64,000 nt of DNA from Rhodobacteraceae bacterium DSL-40 (GCA_003258405.1 QKPN01000005.1:186001-250000); one strand, 5' to 3'; shown: positions 1 to 9,071, counted from the stretch's first letter. The notes: generated by a model from the sequence alone, not told the origin. A program made the numbers and translations.

Positions 1-569
1 CAAGCCGCCATCTGGCGATCTATCGCCCCAATGTCGTGATCGTTGATCTCGGCCTGCCGGACGGCGATGGCATGGCGCTCATCAGCCATCTCGCCTCGGC
101 CTCGACCCCGATCCACGGCATCGTTGCCATGAGCGGGCATGACCGCTCCGCCTGGCAGGAGGCGGCGCTCGCCGGGGGCGCATCGGCCTGCCTCGAGAAG
201 CCGATCCCGAGCCTTGCCGCCTTCCAGGAATGCATCCTGAGCGTGCTGCCCGATGCCACCACCCGCCGCGGGCCGGATGCGCAGCGCCAGCTCGACCTGA
301 CCGACCGGGCCTCCGTCCGGGCGGCCTTCGCCGAGGATCTCCAGCGTGCGAAATGCCTGCTGGAAGAGGGTATCCGGATCGAGGATGCCGATACCGTCGC
401 CTACTGCGCCCAGTTCGTCCATTCGATCGGCGAGATGCTGGGCGATGCGCCGCTCGAGACGGCGGCCCATGCGGCATCGGAATCCGCCGCGGCGGCCCAG
501 GCGCTACTCGATCTGCTGACCCGACGCGTCTCGGGCAGCCGCAATTCCGCAATCCGCGGCGTCGCCTGA
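1..569 (+). CDS. Response regulator, 5'-truncated by window edge
   Basis: The reading frame is open from base 3 and ends at TGA 567-569, so the true start lies outside the window. The visible part begins inside a CheY-like receiver domain: the hydrophobic strand and phosphoacceptor Asp are in VIVDLGLPDG, and the conserved Lys is in LEKPI about 55 residues later. After the receiver comes a helical, Ala-rich tail of about 100 residues with a His in FVHSIGEMLGDA, which loosely resembles an Hpt helix. No DNA-binding or enzymatic output domain follows. It is probably a phosphorelay component; its partner cannot be seen. The receiver call is secure, the tail function is not. Confidence 0.8.
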   Translation, partial: SRHLAIYRPNVVIVDLGLPDGDGMALISHLASASTPIHGIVAMSGHDRSAWQEAALAGGASACLEKPIPSLAAFQECILSVLPDATTRRGPDAQRQLDLTDRASVRAAFAEDLQRAKCLLEEGIRIEDADTVAYCAQFVHSIGEMLGDAPLETAAHAASESAAAAQALLDLLTRRVSGSRNSAIRGVA

Positions 570-628
570 GCACACGCGCCTTCACGATGGCTTGACCACG
601 GCTGTTTCCACCGGTCCGGCGCGATAGA

Positions 629-647
629 CTTCCCGTAAAACGGGAGG
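629..647 (+). promoter_or_regulatory. Hairpin covering the Shine-Dalgarno of the PQQ dehydrogenase gene
   Basis: CTTCCCGT (629-636) can pair with ACGGGAGG (640-647) across an AAA loop, giving 8 pairs with one G-U. The second arm contains the whole ribosome-binding site GGGAGG (642-647), 7 bases before the ATG at 655. If it folds in the mRNA it would hide the ribosome-binding site. The pairing is visible; the regulatory role is inference. Confidence 0.45.
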
Positions 648-654
648 CAAGACC

Positions 655-1773
655 ATGAAGACACACGCCATTCTCATGCTCGGCGCACTGCTCTCTCTCG
701 GGAGCGTTTCGGCGCGGGCTGAAATCTTCGAGACATCCGCAGGTTCGATCGAGGTCGCCCGGAAGATCGAGGGGCTCGATACGCCCTGGGCACTCGGCTT
801 CCTTCCCGATGGCAGCGTGCTGGTGACCGAACGCGGCGGGCGGCTCCTCCTCGTGCGGGGTGGGCAGGCGCAGGCCATCACGGGCGTGCCCGGGGTCTGG
901 GCCGAAGGGCAGGGCGGGCTGCTCGATGTGGTGGTTGCCCGCGACTTCGCGACAAGCGGCGAGATCTTCCTTACCTATGCCGAGCCCGCAGGCCGGGGCG
1001 CGGCGACGGCCCTCGCGCGCGCGCATCTCGAGCCCGATGCCGCGCGCCTCACCGGGCTCCGCGTGATCTTCCGCCAGGGCGACCCGACCACGAGCGGGCG
1101 GCATTTCGGCAGCCGGGTTGTCGAGGCCCCGGACGGCACGCTCTATCTCACACTCGGCGAGCGCGGCGAACGCGACAGCGCGCAGGACCCGTCGAGCTTT
1201 CGGGGCAAGGTGGTGCGCCTCAATCGGGATGGCAGCGCCGCTTCCGGCAATCCGTTCGCGGGCGGCACGGGCGATGGCGCGCCGGAGGTCTGGTCCTATG
1301 GCCATCGCAACCCGCAGGGCGCTGCGCTCGCCCCCGATGGCGCGCTTCTCACCGTCGAGCATGGCGCGCGGGGCGGCGACGAGATCAATCGCCCCGCCGC
1401 CGGCGGCAACTACGGCTGGCCCGAGATCAGCTATGGCCGCGAATATTCCGGCGGCCGCATCGGAGAGGGCACCTCCGCGCCGGGCATGGAGCAGCCACTC
1501 TTCTACTGGGATCCCTCGATTGCGCCGTCCGGCATGGCGGTCTACTCCGGCCGCCTCTGGCCGGAATGGCGCGGCGATGTCTTCACCGGCTCGCTGAAGT
1601 TCGACTTCCTCTCGCGCCTTGAGGGCGGGCCCGAGGGCTACGCCGAGCGCGAGCGTCTGTTCGAAGGGGCCTTCCCACGCATCCGCGATGTGCGCGAGGC
1701 CCCGGACGGGTCGATCTGGTTCCTGTCCGAAGCGGACGGCGCGGCGTTCCGGATGGTGCCCGCGCCGGACTGA
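655..1773 (+). CDS. PQQ-dependent aldose/sorbosone dehydrogenase family protein (secreted)
   Basis: This is a 372-residue protein with a signal peptide (about residues 1-22, ending SARA), so it acts in the periplasm. The family is a six-bladed beta-propeller of the soluble glucose/sorbosone dehydrogenase type (YliI/Asd-like) that oxidises aldoses using PQQ. Family landmarks are EHGARGGDE (residues 235 onward, with a His at 236) and NYGWPEISYG just after it. Its length fits the Asd branch. The ATG is preceded by GGGAGG at 7 bases, inside a predicted hairpin. It stands alone and is convergent with the AraC-type regulator, ending 10 bases from that gene's 3' end. No PQQ biosynthesis genes are in the window, and the substrate is unknown. 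Confidence 0.9.
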   Translation: MKTHAILMLGALLSLGSVSARAEIFETSAGSIEVARKIEGLDTPWALGFLPDGSVLVTERGGRLLLVRGGQAQAITGVPGVWAEGQGGLLDVVVARDFATSGEIFLTYAEPAGRGAATALARAHLEPDAARLTGLRVIFRQGDPTTSGRHFGSRVVEAPDGTLYLTLGERGERDSAQDPSSFRGKVVRLNRDGSAASGNPFAGGTGDGAPEVWSYGHRNPQGAALAPDGALLTVEHGARGGDEINRPAAGGNYGWPEISYGREYSGGRIGEGTSAPGMEQPLFYWDPSIAPSGMAVYSGRLWPEWRGDVFTGSLKFDFLSRLEGGPEGYAERERLFEGAFPRIRDVREAPDGSIWFLSEADGAAFRMVPAPD

Positions 1774-1783
1774 GGCGCCGGGC

Positions 1784-2758
1784 TCACTCCACCGTGTCGG
1801 TCGAGCCGCGCTCGCGGTAGGGCGTGGTGTTGTAGAGCGCCCGGTAGCATTTGGAGAAATGCGAGGGCGATGCGAAGCCGCAGGCCAGCGCCACGTTGAT
1901 GACGCTCATGTCGGTCTGGAGGAGAAGGTTCCGCGCCTTCTGGAGCCGCAGCTCCATGTAGTAGCGCTTCGGGCTGCGGTTGAGATAGCGCCGGAACAGC
2001 CGCTCGAGTTGCCGGGTCGAGAGATCGGCATCCTGCGCCAGGACCGAGGGCGAGACCGGCTCCTCGATGTTGTCCTCCATGCGCTGGATGATCGCGGCAA
2101 GCTTCGGATGCCGCACCCCGATCCGTGTCGGGATCGAGAGCCGCTGTTCCTCTTTCCCGGAGCGGACCGACGTGTGGATGAGCTGATCGGCCACCATGTT
2201 GGCAAGCTCGGTGCCGTGCCGCCGGGCGATCAGCGTGAGCATGAGATCGATCGAGGCGGTGCCGCCCGAGGCGGTATAGCGGTTCTGGTCGATCACGAAG
2301 ATGGTCTCCGTGAGATCGACATCCGGGTATTCCTCCTCGAAGCTCGCGCGGTTTTCCCAGTGGATCGTGCAGCGCCGGCCCTCGAGCAATCCGGCCTCGG
2401 CGAGCACCTGCGCGCCGGTGCAGAGCCCGCCCATGGCAATGCCCTTGCGGCTCTCGCGGCGGAGCCAGGTCAGCACCGGCCGCGTGGTCGCCTGCCGGAC
2501 ATTCACGCCGCCCACCACGATCACCGTGGCCTCACGGCCGATCTCGTCGAGCGGGCCGTCCGTGCCGACCGGAATACCCGAGGAGGAAACGACGGGCGCA
2601 CCCGTCTCGCTGATGACGCGCCAGTCGTAGAGCTTCTGTCCCGACATCCGGTTGGCAAGCCGGAGCGGCTCCACCCCGCCCGAAAACGCGCTGAGCGTGA
2701 AATTCGGGAGAAGCAGAAAGACGAAGCGATCGGGTCTTTGCTCGGGTTCCGCGGCCAT
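1784..2758 (-). CDS. GlxA-type transcriptional regulator (DJ-1/PfpI domain plus AraC HTH)
   Basis: This 324-residue protein has an N-terminal class I glutamine-amidotransferase-like (DJ-1/PfpI) domain (about residues 10-180, with GGLCTGAQVLAEAGLL at the nucleophile elbow) and a C-terminal AraC double helix-turn-helix (about 220-315, including ALACGFASPSHFSKCYR). Regulators of this class often control choline/betaine, arginine or other amine catabolism, but nothing nearby identifies a target. I chose the ATG at 2758 because the family core begins there; the frame stays open far upstream only because it runs antisense to the DAHP synthase gene. It is divergent from that gene, and the 153-base gap must hold both promoters. 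Confidence 0.9.
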   Translation of the reverse strand: MAAEPEQRPDRFVFLLLPNFTLSAFSGGVEPLRLANRMSGQKLYDWRVISETGAPVVSSSGIPVGTDGPLDEIGREATVIVVGGVNVRQATTRPVLTWLRRESRKGIAMGGLCTGAQVLAEAGLLEGRRCTIHWENRASFEEEYPDVDLTETIFVIDQNRYTASGGTASIDLMLTLIARRHGTELANMVADQLIHTSVRSGKEEQRLSIPTRIGVRHPKLAAIIQRMEDNIEEPVSPSVLAQDADLSTRQLERLFRRYLNRSPKRYYMELRLQKARNLLLQTDMSVINVALACGFASPSHFSKCYRALYNTTPYRERGSTDTVE

Positions 2759-2844
2759 CCGGCTTGGGTCCTGACTGGTTGCCGAGGCCGAGCTTGATCC
2801 GCCGCGATTTGCCCGGTCAAGTCGAAAACACGAGAGGGACGGGT

Positions 2845-2931
2845 ATGGAAAAAATCCTGGGCCTCGCATATAGGGGGAGCCCCGAATCAAGAAACCGCAG
2901 GGAGCGAAGCGATGTGCGCCGATTGGACTAA
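2845..2931 (+). other. Possible 28-codon leader ORF before DAHP synthase
   Basis: ATG at 2845 is preceded by GAGAGGGA at 5 bases, a good ribosome-binding site, and the frame runs to TAA at 2929-2931. It overlaps the DAHP synthase start (2912) by 20 bases in another frame. The peptide begins [11 protein letters not shown] and is not rich in Trp, Phe or Tyr, so classical attenuation is not indicated; translational coupling is possible. It may be chance. Confidence 0.25.
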
Positions 2932-4282
2932 ATCCGCGTGGCGGTCGAAACCGCGGGTCCAGATGCCGGACTATCCGGATGCACAGGGCCTCGAGGAAGT
3001 CGAGGGCAAGCTCGCGAGCTATCCGCCGCTCGTCTTTGCCGGAGAGGCCCGCAGGCTTCGCCAGGAGCTCGCCGAGGCCTCCGAGGGCCGGGCCTTCCTG
3101 CTCCAGGGCGGTGACTGCGCCGAGAGCTTTGCCGAGTTCCGCGCCGACAATATCCGCGACACCTTCAAGGTGATGCTGCAGATGGCCGTGGTGCTCACCT
3201 TCGGCGCCAGATGCCCCGTGGTGAAGATCGGCCGCATGGCCGGCCAGTTCGCCAAGCCGCGCTCTGCCGGGACCGAGACCATCGGTGGCGTCGAGCTGCC
3301 CTCCTATCGCGGCGACATCATCAACGGGTTCGACTTCACCGCCGAGGCGCGCGTGCCGGATCCGAACCGCATGCTTCAGGCCTATACCCAGGCGGCGGCG
3401 ACGCTGAACCTGCTCCGGGCCTTCAGCCAGGGCGGCTTTGCGGACATCAACCGGGTGCATTCCTGGACGCTCGACTTCACCGCCGGTGAGGAAGGCTATG
3501 CCGAATATCGCGAGCTTGCCGACCGCATCTCGGAATCGCTCGAGTTCATGACCGCGGCCGGGGTGAACGGGAGCAATTCCGACGCCCTGCACCGGGTGAA
3601 TTACTACACCTCCCACGAGGCGCTGCTGCTCGAATACGAGGAGGCGCTTTGCCGCGTCGATTCGACGACCGGAATTCCGATTGCGGGCTCGGGCCACATG
3701 CTCTGGATCGGCGACCGCACACGGCAGGTCGATGGCGCGCATGTGGAATTCTGCCGCGGGGTGCAGAACCCGATCGGGCTCAAGTGCGGGCCCTCGATCA
3801 CCGAGAGCGATCTGCTGCGGCTGATCGACAAGCTCAACCCGAAGAACGAGGCGGGCCGGCTCACGCTCATCGCCCGCTTCGGCGCGGGGCAGGTGGGCGA
3901 GCATCTGCCGCGGCTCATCCGGGCGGTGGAGCGCGAGGGGCGCAAGGTGCTCTGGTCCTGCGATCCGATGCACGGCAACACGATCAAGTCGGAAACCGGC
4001 TACAAGACCCGGCCGTTCGAGCGGGTGCTCCGCGAGGTGCGCGAGTTCTTCGCGATCCATGCCGCCGAGGGCACGATCCCGGGCGGGGTGCATTTCGAGA
4101 TGACCGGCCGGGACGTGACGGAATGCACCGGCGGGGTGCGGGCGGTGACCGACGAGACGCTCTCGGACCGTTATCACACCGCGTGCGACCCGCGGCTCAA
4201 TGCCTCGCAGTCGCTCGAGCTTGCCTTCCTCGTGGCGGACATGCTCCACAACCGGCTGCGTGCGCAGCGGGCGGCGGTATGA
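2912..4282 (+). CDS. aroG: Class II 3-deoxy-7-phosphoheptulonate (DAHP) synthase
   Basis: The enzyme joins phosphoenolpyruvate and erythrose 4-phosphate to make DAHP, the first step of the shikimate pathway. At 456 residues it is the plant-like class II form, recognised by [11 protein letters not shown] near residue 65, [12 protein letters not shown] near 108, the metal and substrate region KCGPSIT, and CDPMHGNT near 350. The start ATG has AGGGAG 7 bases upstream. It ends at TGA 4280-4282, 38 bases before serB on the same strand, so the two probably share a transcript linking aromatic and serine metabolism. A short leader ORF may overlap the start. Confidence 0.95.
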   Translation: MCADWTKSAWRSKPRVQMPDYPDAQGLEEVEGKLASYPPLVFAGEARRLRQELAEASEGRAFLLQGGDCAESFAEFRADNIRDTFKVMLQMAVVLTFGARCPVVKIGRMAGQFAKPRSAGTETIGGVELPSYRGDIINGFDFTAEARVPDPNRMLQAYTQAAATLNLLRAFSQGGFADINRVHSWTLDFTAGEEGYAEYRELADRISESLEFMTAAGVNGSNSDALHRVNYYTSHEALLLEYEEALCRVDSTTGIPIAGSGHMLWIGDRTRQVDGAHVEFCRGVQNPIGLKCGPSITESDLLRLIDKLNPKNEAGRLTLIARFGAGQVGEHLPRLIRAVEREGRKVLWSCDPMHGNTIKSETGYKTRPFERVLREVREFFAIHAAEGTIPGGVHFEMTGRDVTECTGGVRAVTDETLSDRYHTACDPRLNASQSLELAFLVADMLHNRLRAQRAAV

Positions 4283-4319
4283 GGGCACTTCGGCGCGGCG
4301 GCCGGGCGGAGAGCGCGGC

Positions 4320-5204
4320 GTGAACGGCTACAGATCCCTCGTTCTGACCGCCGCGGCGGGGGTCAGCGACGAAACCGTCGGGGCCGCGCTCGAGGCGCTG
4401 CGGATGGCGGGGCTCCCTGCCGGTGCGCCGCGCAGGCTCGGGCGGACGGCGGTCCGGGTGGCCTTTGCGGGCTATCTTCCGACCGGGCTCAGCGCCACGG
4501 CGCTGGTGGCCGGGCGGCCGGTCGATGCCAATATCGCGCCCGGTGCCACCGATTGCGGCCTTTTCATCGCCGACATGGATTCGACGATGATTGCGGTCGA
4601 ATGCATCGACGAGCTGGCGGATTTCGCCGGGGTGAAGGACCGGGTTTCGGCGATCACCGAGCGGGCGATGCGGGGGGAGCTCGATTTCGAGGGCGCGCTC
4701 ATCGAGCGCGTCGCGCTGCTCCGCGGGCTGCCGGAGGCCGATCTCGCCGCCTGCCATGCGCAGCGGGTGAAGCTCAATCCCGGCGCGCGGCGGCTCGTGC
4801 AGACCATGAACCGCCGCGGCGCGGTCACGGCGCTGGTGTCGGGCGGGTTCACCTATTTCTCGGGCCGGGTCGCCAAGGAGGCCGGGTTCCAGATCCATCA
4901 GGCCAACGAGCTGCTGTTCGAGAACGGCAAGCTCACCGGGGATGTGGCGCGGCCGATCCTTGGCCGGGCGGCGAAGCACGAGGCGCTGAACCGGATCTGC
5001 AGCGCGCATGGGCTGCTTCCGGCGGAGGCGATCGCGGCCGGGGACGGGGCGAACGACCTCTCGATGATCGAGGCGGCGGGGATCGGGGTGGCCTACCACG
5101 CGAAACCGGCGCTGGCGGAGGCCGCGGACGTGCGGCTCGAGCATTCGGACCTGACCGCGATCCTCGCGCTGCAGGGCATTCCGGAAACGGAGTGGGTGGC
5201 CTGA
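4320..5204 (+). CDS. serB: Phosphoserine phosphatase
   Basis: The 294-residue HAD-family enzyme hydrolyses phosphoserine to serine, the last step of serine synthesis. The nucleophile motif is DMDST (Asp85 and Asp87), followed by the Ser/Gly motif SGGFTYF and the acidic motif GDGANDLSMI. About 80 N-terminal residues form the ACT-like domain seen in longer SerB proteins. The start is GTG at 4320, supported by GGAGAG about 6 bases before it; upstream in-frame codons lie inside the DAHP synthase gene. It is likely co-transcribed with that gene. The region beyond its stop carries a strong inverted repeat that could end transcription. Confidence 0.95.
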   Translation: MNGYRSLVLTAAAGVSDETVGAALEALRMAGLPAGAPRRLGRTAVRVAFAGYLPTGLSATALVAGRPVDANIAPGATDCGLFIADMDSTMIAVECIDELADFAGVKDRVSAITERAMRGELDFEGALIERVALLRGLPEADLAACHAQRVKLNPGARRLVQTMNRRGAVTALVSGGFTYFSGRVAKEAGFQIHQANELLFENGKLTGDVARPILGRAAKHEALNRICSAHGLLPAEAIAAGDGANDLSMIEAAGIGVAYHAKPALAEAADVRLEHSDLTAILALQGIPETEWVA

Positions 5205-5252
5205 TCGAGGGCCGCCCGACCCCGGGCGGAGGGCGATTTCCGGGGCGTGATA

Positions 5253-5282
5253 TCACGGTGAAAACAGGGCGTTTCACCGTGA
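5253..5282. repeat. Perfect 11-bp inverted repeat built of two TCACSGTGA palindromes
   Basis: TCACGGTGAAA (5253-5263) and TTTCACCGTGA (5272-5282) are exact inverted copies separated by 8 bases. Each arm also contains a near-palindrome TCACSGTGA, and their centres are about 21 bp apart, two helical turns. It lies in the 298-base convergent gap between serB and the PAS gene. It could be a terminator for serB, although no T-run follows, or a paired protein-binding site. The rest of 5205-5502 has an AT-rich patch near 5290-5335 and nothing else I can name. Confidence 0.5.
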
Positions 5283-5502
5283 AAATCTCAAAACGCCATT
5301 GGAATCATTGAATTTTCGTAGTTAACATATCATGAATGGCGCGGGGGCGAGCCTTTGCGGCGCAAGCCGGGCGTGGCCGTGATGTGCGGGAGCGGTCGCC
5401 CTGATGCGGTGGTGAGCCGATGCGGGCGCCGGGATCGGGGCGCCGGGATCGGGGGACATCGCCGTGGGGCCTGCGCCTAGGGAGCGCCGAAGCCCCGGGC
5501 GG

Positions 5503-6153
5503 TCACTTGCCGTCGATGATGCGGAGCTTGGGGCCGCCGTTGCGGGGGCGGTTCGGCGCGTCGGGGTTGCCCTCGATCGAGCGGAGCTGCGGGGACTTGA
5601 CGGGCGCGTGGGCAAAACCCGCCTGCTCCTCGGCGAAGCCCGGCAGCGGCTGCTTCGGCTCGACGCCCTGGCTGGGCTCGATCGGCGTGACGCAGACGTC
5701 GCGGATCATGAAGGAGAGCGGCGGGGCGAAGAGATCACCGCGGCCGGAGACACCGCCGAGCACGCGGTTGATGTCGCCGAAATCGCTCCGGAGCGGCATG
5801 AGCAGCATCGCGGCGTCATAGGTGCCGGAGCGGTTCGGCGCCTCGAGCTTGAGCTCGACCACGGCGGGCTCGTTCATCACCACCTGGAGCAGGCGCTCGA
5901 AGCGCTGGCGGTCGACCTCGTCGATGAGGTAGCCCGGCTGCATGCCACGCACCTCCATGCCCATCATCTCGCAGATCTTCATGCCGGCGAGGCGGATGCG
6001 CATGTTGTTCTCGCCGATCTTCTCGATGATGAACATGTTTTCGAGCGCGGACTCGAACTGGCGCGGGTCGATCTCGGCCCGATAGGGTGCGATCCGCCCG
6101 GCGCGGAGGCGTTCCCAGTAGGACTTGAGCGATGACAGCATGAGATCGTTCAT
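5503..6153 (-). CDS. PAS-domain protein (PAS_5 family)
   Basis: This 216-residue cytosolic protein has a single PAS domain of the alphaproteobacterial PAS_5 type over about residues 15-150; it begins with a conserved YWERLRAGR segment and includes a DPRQFESALENMFIIE stretch. The last 60 residues are low-complexity and Pro-rich. No kinase, GGDEF or DNA-binding domain is attached, so any signalling must pass through a partner. The Caulobacter motility protein MopJ is also a stand-alone PAS protein; whether this one is related in function is not known. It is divergent from yicC across 188 bases that include an AT-rich, promoter-like stretch. Confidence 0.75.
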   Translation of the reverse strand: MNDLMLSSLKSYWERLRAGRIAPYRAEIDPRQFESALENMFIIEKIGENNMRIRLAGMKICEMMGMEVRGMQPGYLIDEVDRQRFERLLQVVMNEPAVVELKLEAPNRSGTYDAAMLLMPLRSDFGDINRVLGGVSGRGDLFAPPLSFMIRDVCVTPIEPSQGVEPKQPLPGFAEEQAGFAHAPVKSPQLRSIEGNPDAPNRPRNGGPKLRIIDGK

Positions 6154-6341
6154 CTGTTTTCCGACCGATGTTGCGCCGCCGGGAGGGTCATACCCATGAC
6201 CACGGGCGGTTGGTAAACGATTTCTTTATACGATATACGACGAACCTCGCAATGTCGCGCCCTTTGCTTAGGCTTCCTTAATTTGCGTAAAAATTTGGCT
6301 AAGATTCGCGGCGGCAGGCGGCTTTTCGGCACGGGGGGAAA

Positions 6342-7238
6342 ATGACGTTTCAGTCGATGACGGGCTTCGCATCGCTCGCGGGCGCGGCGGGGGAGTTCCA
6401 GTGGGTCTGGGAGGTGCGGAGCGTGAACGGCCGCGGGCTCGACCTGCGCCTCAGGCTGCCCGACGGGTTCGAGGCGCTCGAGGCGCCGGTCCGCGCGGAG
6501 TTCGGCCGCCTGTTCAGCCGCGGCTCGATCACCGTCGGGCTGAAGCTTGCCGGCATCGGCGCCCAGGCGGTGCCGCGGGTCAACCGGGCGCAGCTCGAGG
6601 CGACGCTGGCGGCCGCGCAGGAGGTCGCCGATCTCGCCGCCGCGCGGGAGATGCCGCTCGCGCCCTTTTCGGCGCTGGACCTGCTCGGGTTCCGCAACGT
6701 GCTCGAGATCGAGGCCGCGCCCCTGGCGGAGAACACCGAGGTGCTGGCCGCGGTGACGGCTGAGATCGGGCCGCTGGCGGCGGCGCTGGCCGAGGCCCGC
6801 GCGCAGGAAGGCGCCGGGCTCCGAACGCTGCTCGCCGAGCGGGTGGACCGGATCGCGGAGCTTGCAGCGGCGGCGCGGGAGACGGCGGAGGTGCGTGCCG
6901 CCCGGCGCGGCACGGTGCTGCGCGAGCGGGTGCAGGCGCTGCTCGAGTCGACGGCGATCGCCGATGAGGCGCGGCTTTCCCAGGAACTTGCGCTCATCGC
7001 GGTAAAGGCGGACGTTTCCGAGGAGATCGACCGGCTCGAGACCCATGTCGTGGCGGCGCGCGATCTGCTTGGCGGCGAGGGCCCGCGCGGCCGGCGGCTC
7101 GATTTCCTGACCCAGGAATTCAACCGCGAGGCCAACACGCTCTGCTCGAAGGCCGGTGCGACCGATTTGACGGCGATCGGTTTGGAGATGAAAGTGGTGA
7201 TCGATCAGATGCGGGAGCAGGTACAGAATGTGGAGTAG
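6342..7238 (+). CDS. yicC: YicC/YloC family endoribonuclease
   Basis: This 298-residue protein of the YicC family begins with the diagnostic MTFQSMTGFASL, and its C-terminal part carries ETHVVAARDLL and GRRLDFLTQEFNREANTL, both family hallmarks. Characterised YicC proteins are ribonucleases involved in small-RNA turnover. The gene directly precedes gmk with only 3 bases between them, the same pairing found in many proteobacteria, so co-transcription is expected. The upstream 188 bases, shared with the PAS gene, are AT-rich, include a GATTC (GANTC methylation) site, and probably hold promoters for both directions. Confidence 0.93.
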   Translation: MTFQSMTGFASLAGAAGEFQWVWEVRSVNGRGLDLRLRLPDGFEALEAPVRAEFGRLFSRGSITVGLKLAGIGAQAVPRVNRAQLEATLAAAQEVADLAAAREMPLAPFSALDLLGFRNVLEIEAAPLAENTEVLAAVTAEIGPLAAALAEARAQEGAGLRTLLAERVDRIAELAAAARETAEVRAARRGTVLRERVQALLESTAIADEARLSQELALIAVKADVSEEIDRLETHVVAARDLLGGEGPRGRRLDFLTQEFNREANTLCSKAGATDLTAIGLEMKVVIDQMREQVQNVE

Positions 7239-7241
7239 CGC

Positions 7242-7910
7242 ATGAAAGCGGAGGCCGGGATGCAGAAGCCGAAGCGCCGGGGCCTTCTCATCATTCTGTC
7301 CTCGCCGTCGGGGGCGGGGAAATCGACGCTCTCGCGGCGGCTGCTGGAGGTCGATCCCGAGATGCGGTTCTCGGTTTCGGCCACGACCCGGCCGCCGCGG
7401 CCGGGCGAGCAGGACGGGCGGGACTATTTCTTCAAGAGCCGCCGCGAGTTCGAGACGATGGTCGAGGCGGGCGAGATGCTCGAATACGCCGAGGTCTTCG
7501 GCAACTTCTACGGCACGCCGCGCGCGCCGGTGGAGGCGGCGACCCGGGAGGGGCAGGACGTGCTCTTCGACGTGGACTGGCAGGGCGGGCAGCAGATCCG
7601 CAACTCGCCGCTCGCCGACAGCGTCGTCTCGATCTTCATCCTGCCGCCCTCGATCGCCGAGCTGGAGAGCCGGCTGCGGGCGCGCGGCCAGGACAGCGGC
7701 GAGGTGGTGGCAAGCCGGATGGCGAAATCGCGGGACGAGATCAGCCACTGGGCCGAATACGACTATGTGCTCGTCAACGAGACGCTCTCGACCTGCGAGG
7801 CGGAGCTGCGCGCGATCATCGAGGCCGAGCGGCTGCGCCGGGAGCGCAGGCCGGACCTCATGGTGCTGGTGAACCAGATGAACCGTGAATTCGAGGAGAG
7901 ATTGACATGA
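7242..7910 (+). CDS. gmk: Guanylate kinase
   Basis: It phosphorylates GMP to GDP using ATP. The P-loop [10 protein letters not shown] lies near residues 21-30, followed by the GMP-binding region [17 protein letters not shown] and a lid/core typical of the family. Length is 222 residues from ATG 7242, or 216 from ATG 7260. The second start has GGAGG at 5 bases and is at least as well supported as the first (GGAG at 6 bases), so either may be used. It follows yicC by 3 bases and overlaps the next gene by 4 bases (ATGA). Confidence 0.96.
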   Translation: MKAEAGMQKPKRRGLLIILSSPSGAGKSTLSRRLLEVDPEMRFSVSATTRPPRPGEQDGRDYFFKSRREFETMVEAGEMLEYAEVFGNFYGTPRAPVEAATREGQDVLFDVDWQGGQQIRNSPLADSVVSIFILPPSIAELESRLRARGQDSGEVVASRMAKSRDEISHWAEYDYVLVNETLSTCEAELRAIIEAERLRRERRPDLMVLVNQMNREFEERLT

Positions 7911-8455
7911 GCCTCTATGCTCTCGACGGCATTGCGCCGAAGCTGCCGGAGGACGGCGATGCCTGGGTGGCGCCGGGTGCGCGGCTCATGGGCCGTGTCG
8001 AGCTCCGCAAGGGCGCCTCGGTCTGGTTCAACGCGGTGCTGCGCGGCGACAACGAGCCGATCATCGTCGGCGCGGATTCGAACGTGCAGGACGGCAGCGT
8101 GCTGCACACGGACATGGGCTTTCCGCTCACCATCGGGCGCTGCTGCACCATCGGGCACATGGCGATCCTGCATGGCTGCACCATCGGGGATTTCAGCCTG
8201 ATCGGCATGGGGGCGACGGTGCTCAATGGCGCAGTGATCGGGAGGAACGCGCTGGTGGGCGCGGGCGCGCTGGTGACCGAGGGCAAGGAGATCCCCGAGG
8301 GCACGCTCGCGGTCGGCCGCCCGGCGAAGGTGGTGCGCGAGCTGAGCGCGGAGGAGATCGAGGGGCTTGCGAAGTCGGCGGAGCGCTACCGTGCGAACAT
8401 GCAGCGCTTCCGCATCGGGCTCAAGCCGGCTGGGGTGCTCGCGCCTGCAGGCTGA
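7907..8455 (+). CDS. Gamma-carbonic anhydrase family protein (YrdA/PaaY type)
   Basis: A 182-residue left-handed beta-helix protein built of hexapeptide repeats. The three zinc-ligand histidines of gamma-carbonic anhydrases appear in VLHTD and in IGHMAILHG. Family members are cytosolic trimers; some hydrate CO2, others have no proven activity. Translation is coupled to gmk through ATGA (7907-7910). The last 35 bases overlap the 3' end of chpT on the opposite strand, so the two transcripts are antisense to each other at their ends. Confidence 0.9.
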   Translation: MSLYALDGIAPKLPEDGDAWVAPGARLMGRVELRKGASVWFNAVLRGDNEPIIVGADSNVQDGSVLHTDMGFPLTIGRCCTIGHMAILHGCTIGDFSLIGMGATVLNGAVIGRNALVGAGALVTEGKEIPEGTLAVGRPAKVVRELSAEEIEGLAKSAERYRANMQRFRIGLKPAGVLAPAG

Positions 8456-9041
8456 CGGCGGCCTCGGCCTCGCCGAACCGGGCCTCGATCCCGAGGCCCG
8501 TCTGTTCGAGCGCCTCGCGCAGCATCGGGAACTGGATGCTTTCGGAGCGGGGCGCGGCGAGCGGGGTGCCGTCGGTGACATGGGCCCAGAGCTCGGCCGG
8601 GGCGGCGGTGCGCCGGCCTTCGACATTGAGCGAAATGGTATCCTCTGCCATCGAGACCCGCACGAGCCCGCCCATGGGCAGGCTCTTCTCGAGGCAGAGG
8701 ATGGCGAGGAAGATGACCCGGCCGACCGGGCGGGGCAGGCTGCCGGAGCCGGCCTCCCAGGCCACGGTGAAGCGGCCGCTGTACATCGCCCGGGTGATCT
8801 CGGCCGCCTCGTCGCAGGAGAGCTCGGTGTCGGGATCGGCGGGGCCGAAGGCGATGCGGAAGAAGCGGATGCGGGCGAGCGCGTTCGCAAGGCTGTCGGT
8901 GATGAGGTCGAGTTCGGGGCTCGCGGCGCCGCCGTTGGTCATCTGCAGAAGCTCGAGGCCGTTGCCGATGGCCCCGAGCGGGCTTATCAGATCGTGGCAG
9001 AACCGTGCGCTTACCAGCGCACTGAGGTCGGTCGCGCTCAT
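8421..9041 (-). CDS. chpT: Histidine phosphotransferase ChpT of the CtrA phosphorelay
   Basis: ChpT passes phosphate from the hybrid kinase CckA to CtrA and CpdR in alphaproteobacteria. The 206-residue protein has the phospho-His motif [19 protein letters not shown] (His16), followed by a degenerate HATPase-like C-terminal fold with no ATP-binding motif, as expected. I chose ATG 9041 because GGAGGG sits 6 bases upstream; the ATG at 9056 would place that site inside the coding region. The gene is divergent from the DUF3553 gene, 30 bases away, and overlaps the carbonic-anhydrase-like gene at its 3' end. CckA and CtrA themselves are not in the window. Confidence 0.9.
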   Translation of the reverse strand: MSATDLSALVSARFCHDLISPLGAIGNGLELLQMTNGGAASPELDLITDSLANALARIRFFRIAFGPADPDTELSCDEAAEITRAMYSGRFTVAWEAGSGSLPRPVGRVIFLAILCLEKSLPMGGLVRVSMAEDTISLNVEGRRTAAPAELWAHVTDGTPLAAPRSESIQFPMLREALEQTGLGIEARFGEAEAAVSLQARAPQPA

Positions 9042-9071
9042 CGGCTGCCCTCCCATTCAACGAGGCATGAC

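Noticed and set aside
82-1362. 426-codon leftward frame over the response regulator and PQQ dehydrogenase
   Set aside because: Arg/Pro-rich and without motifs; both genes on the other strand are well supported.
1784-4288. Very long leftward frame joining the AraC-type regulator to sequence antisense to DAHP synthase
   Set aside because: Only the part below 2758 matches a protein family; the rest is an open antisense frame caused by GC-rich codon use over a well-supported gene.
5332-5382. 16-codon ORF after the inverted repeat near serB
   Set aside because: No ribosome-binding site and no similarity; probably chance.
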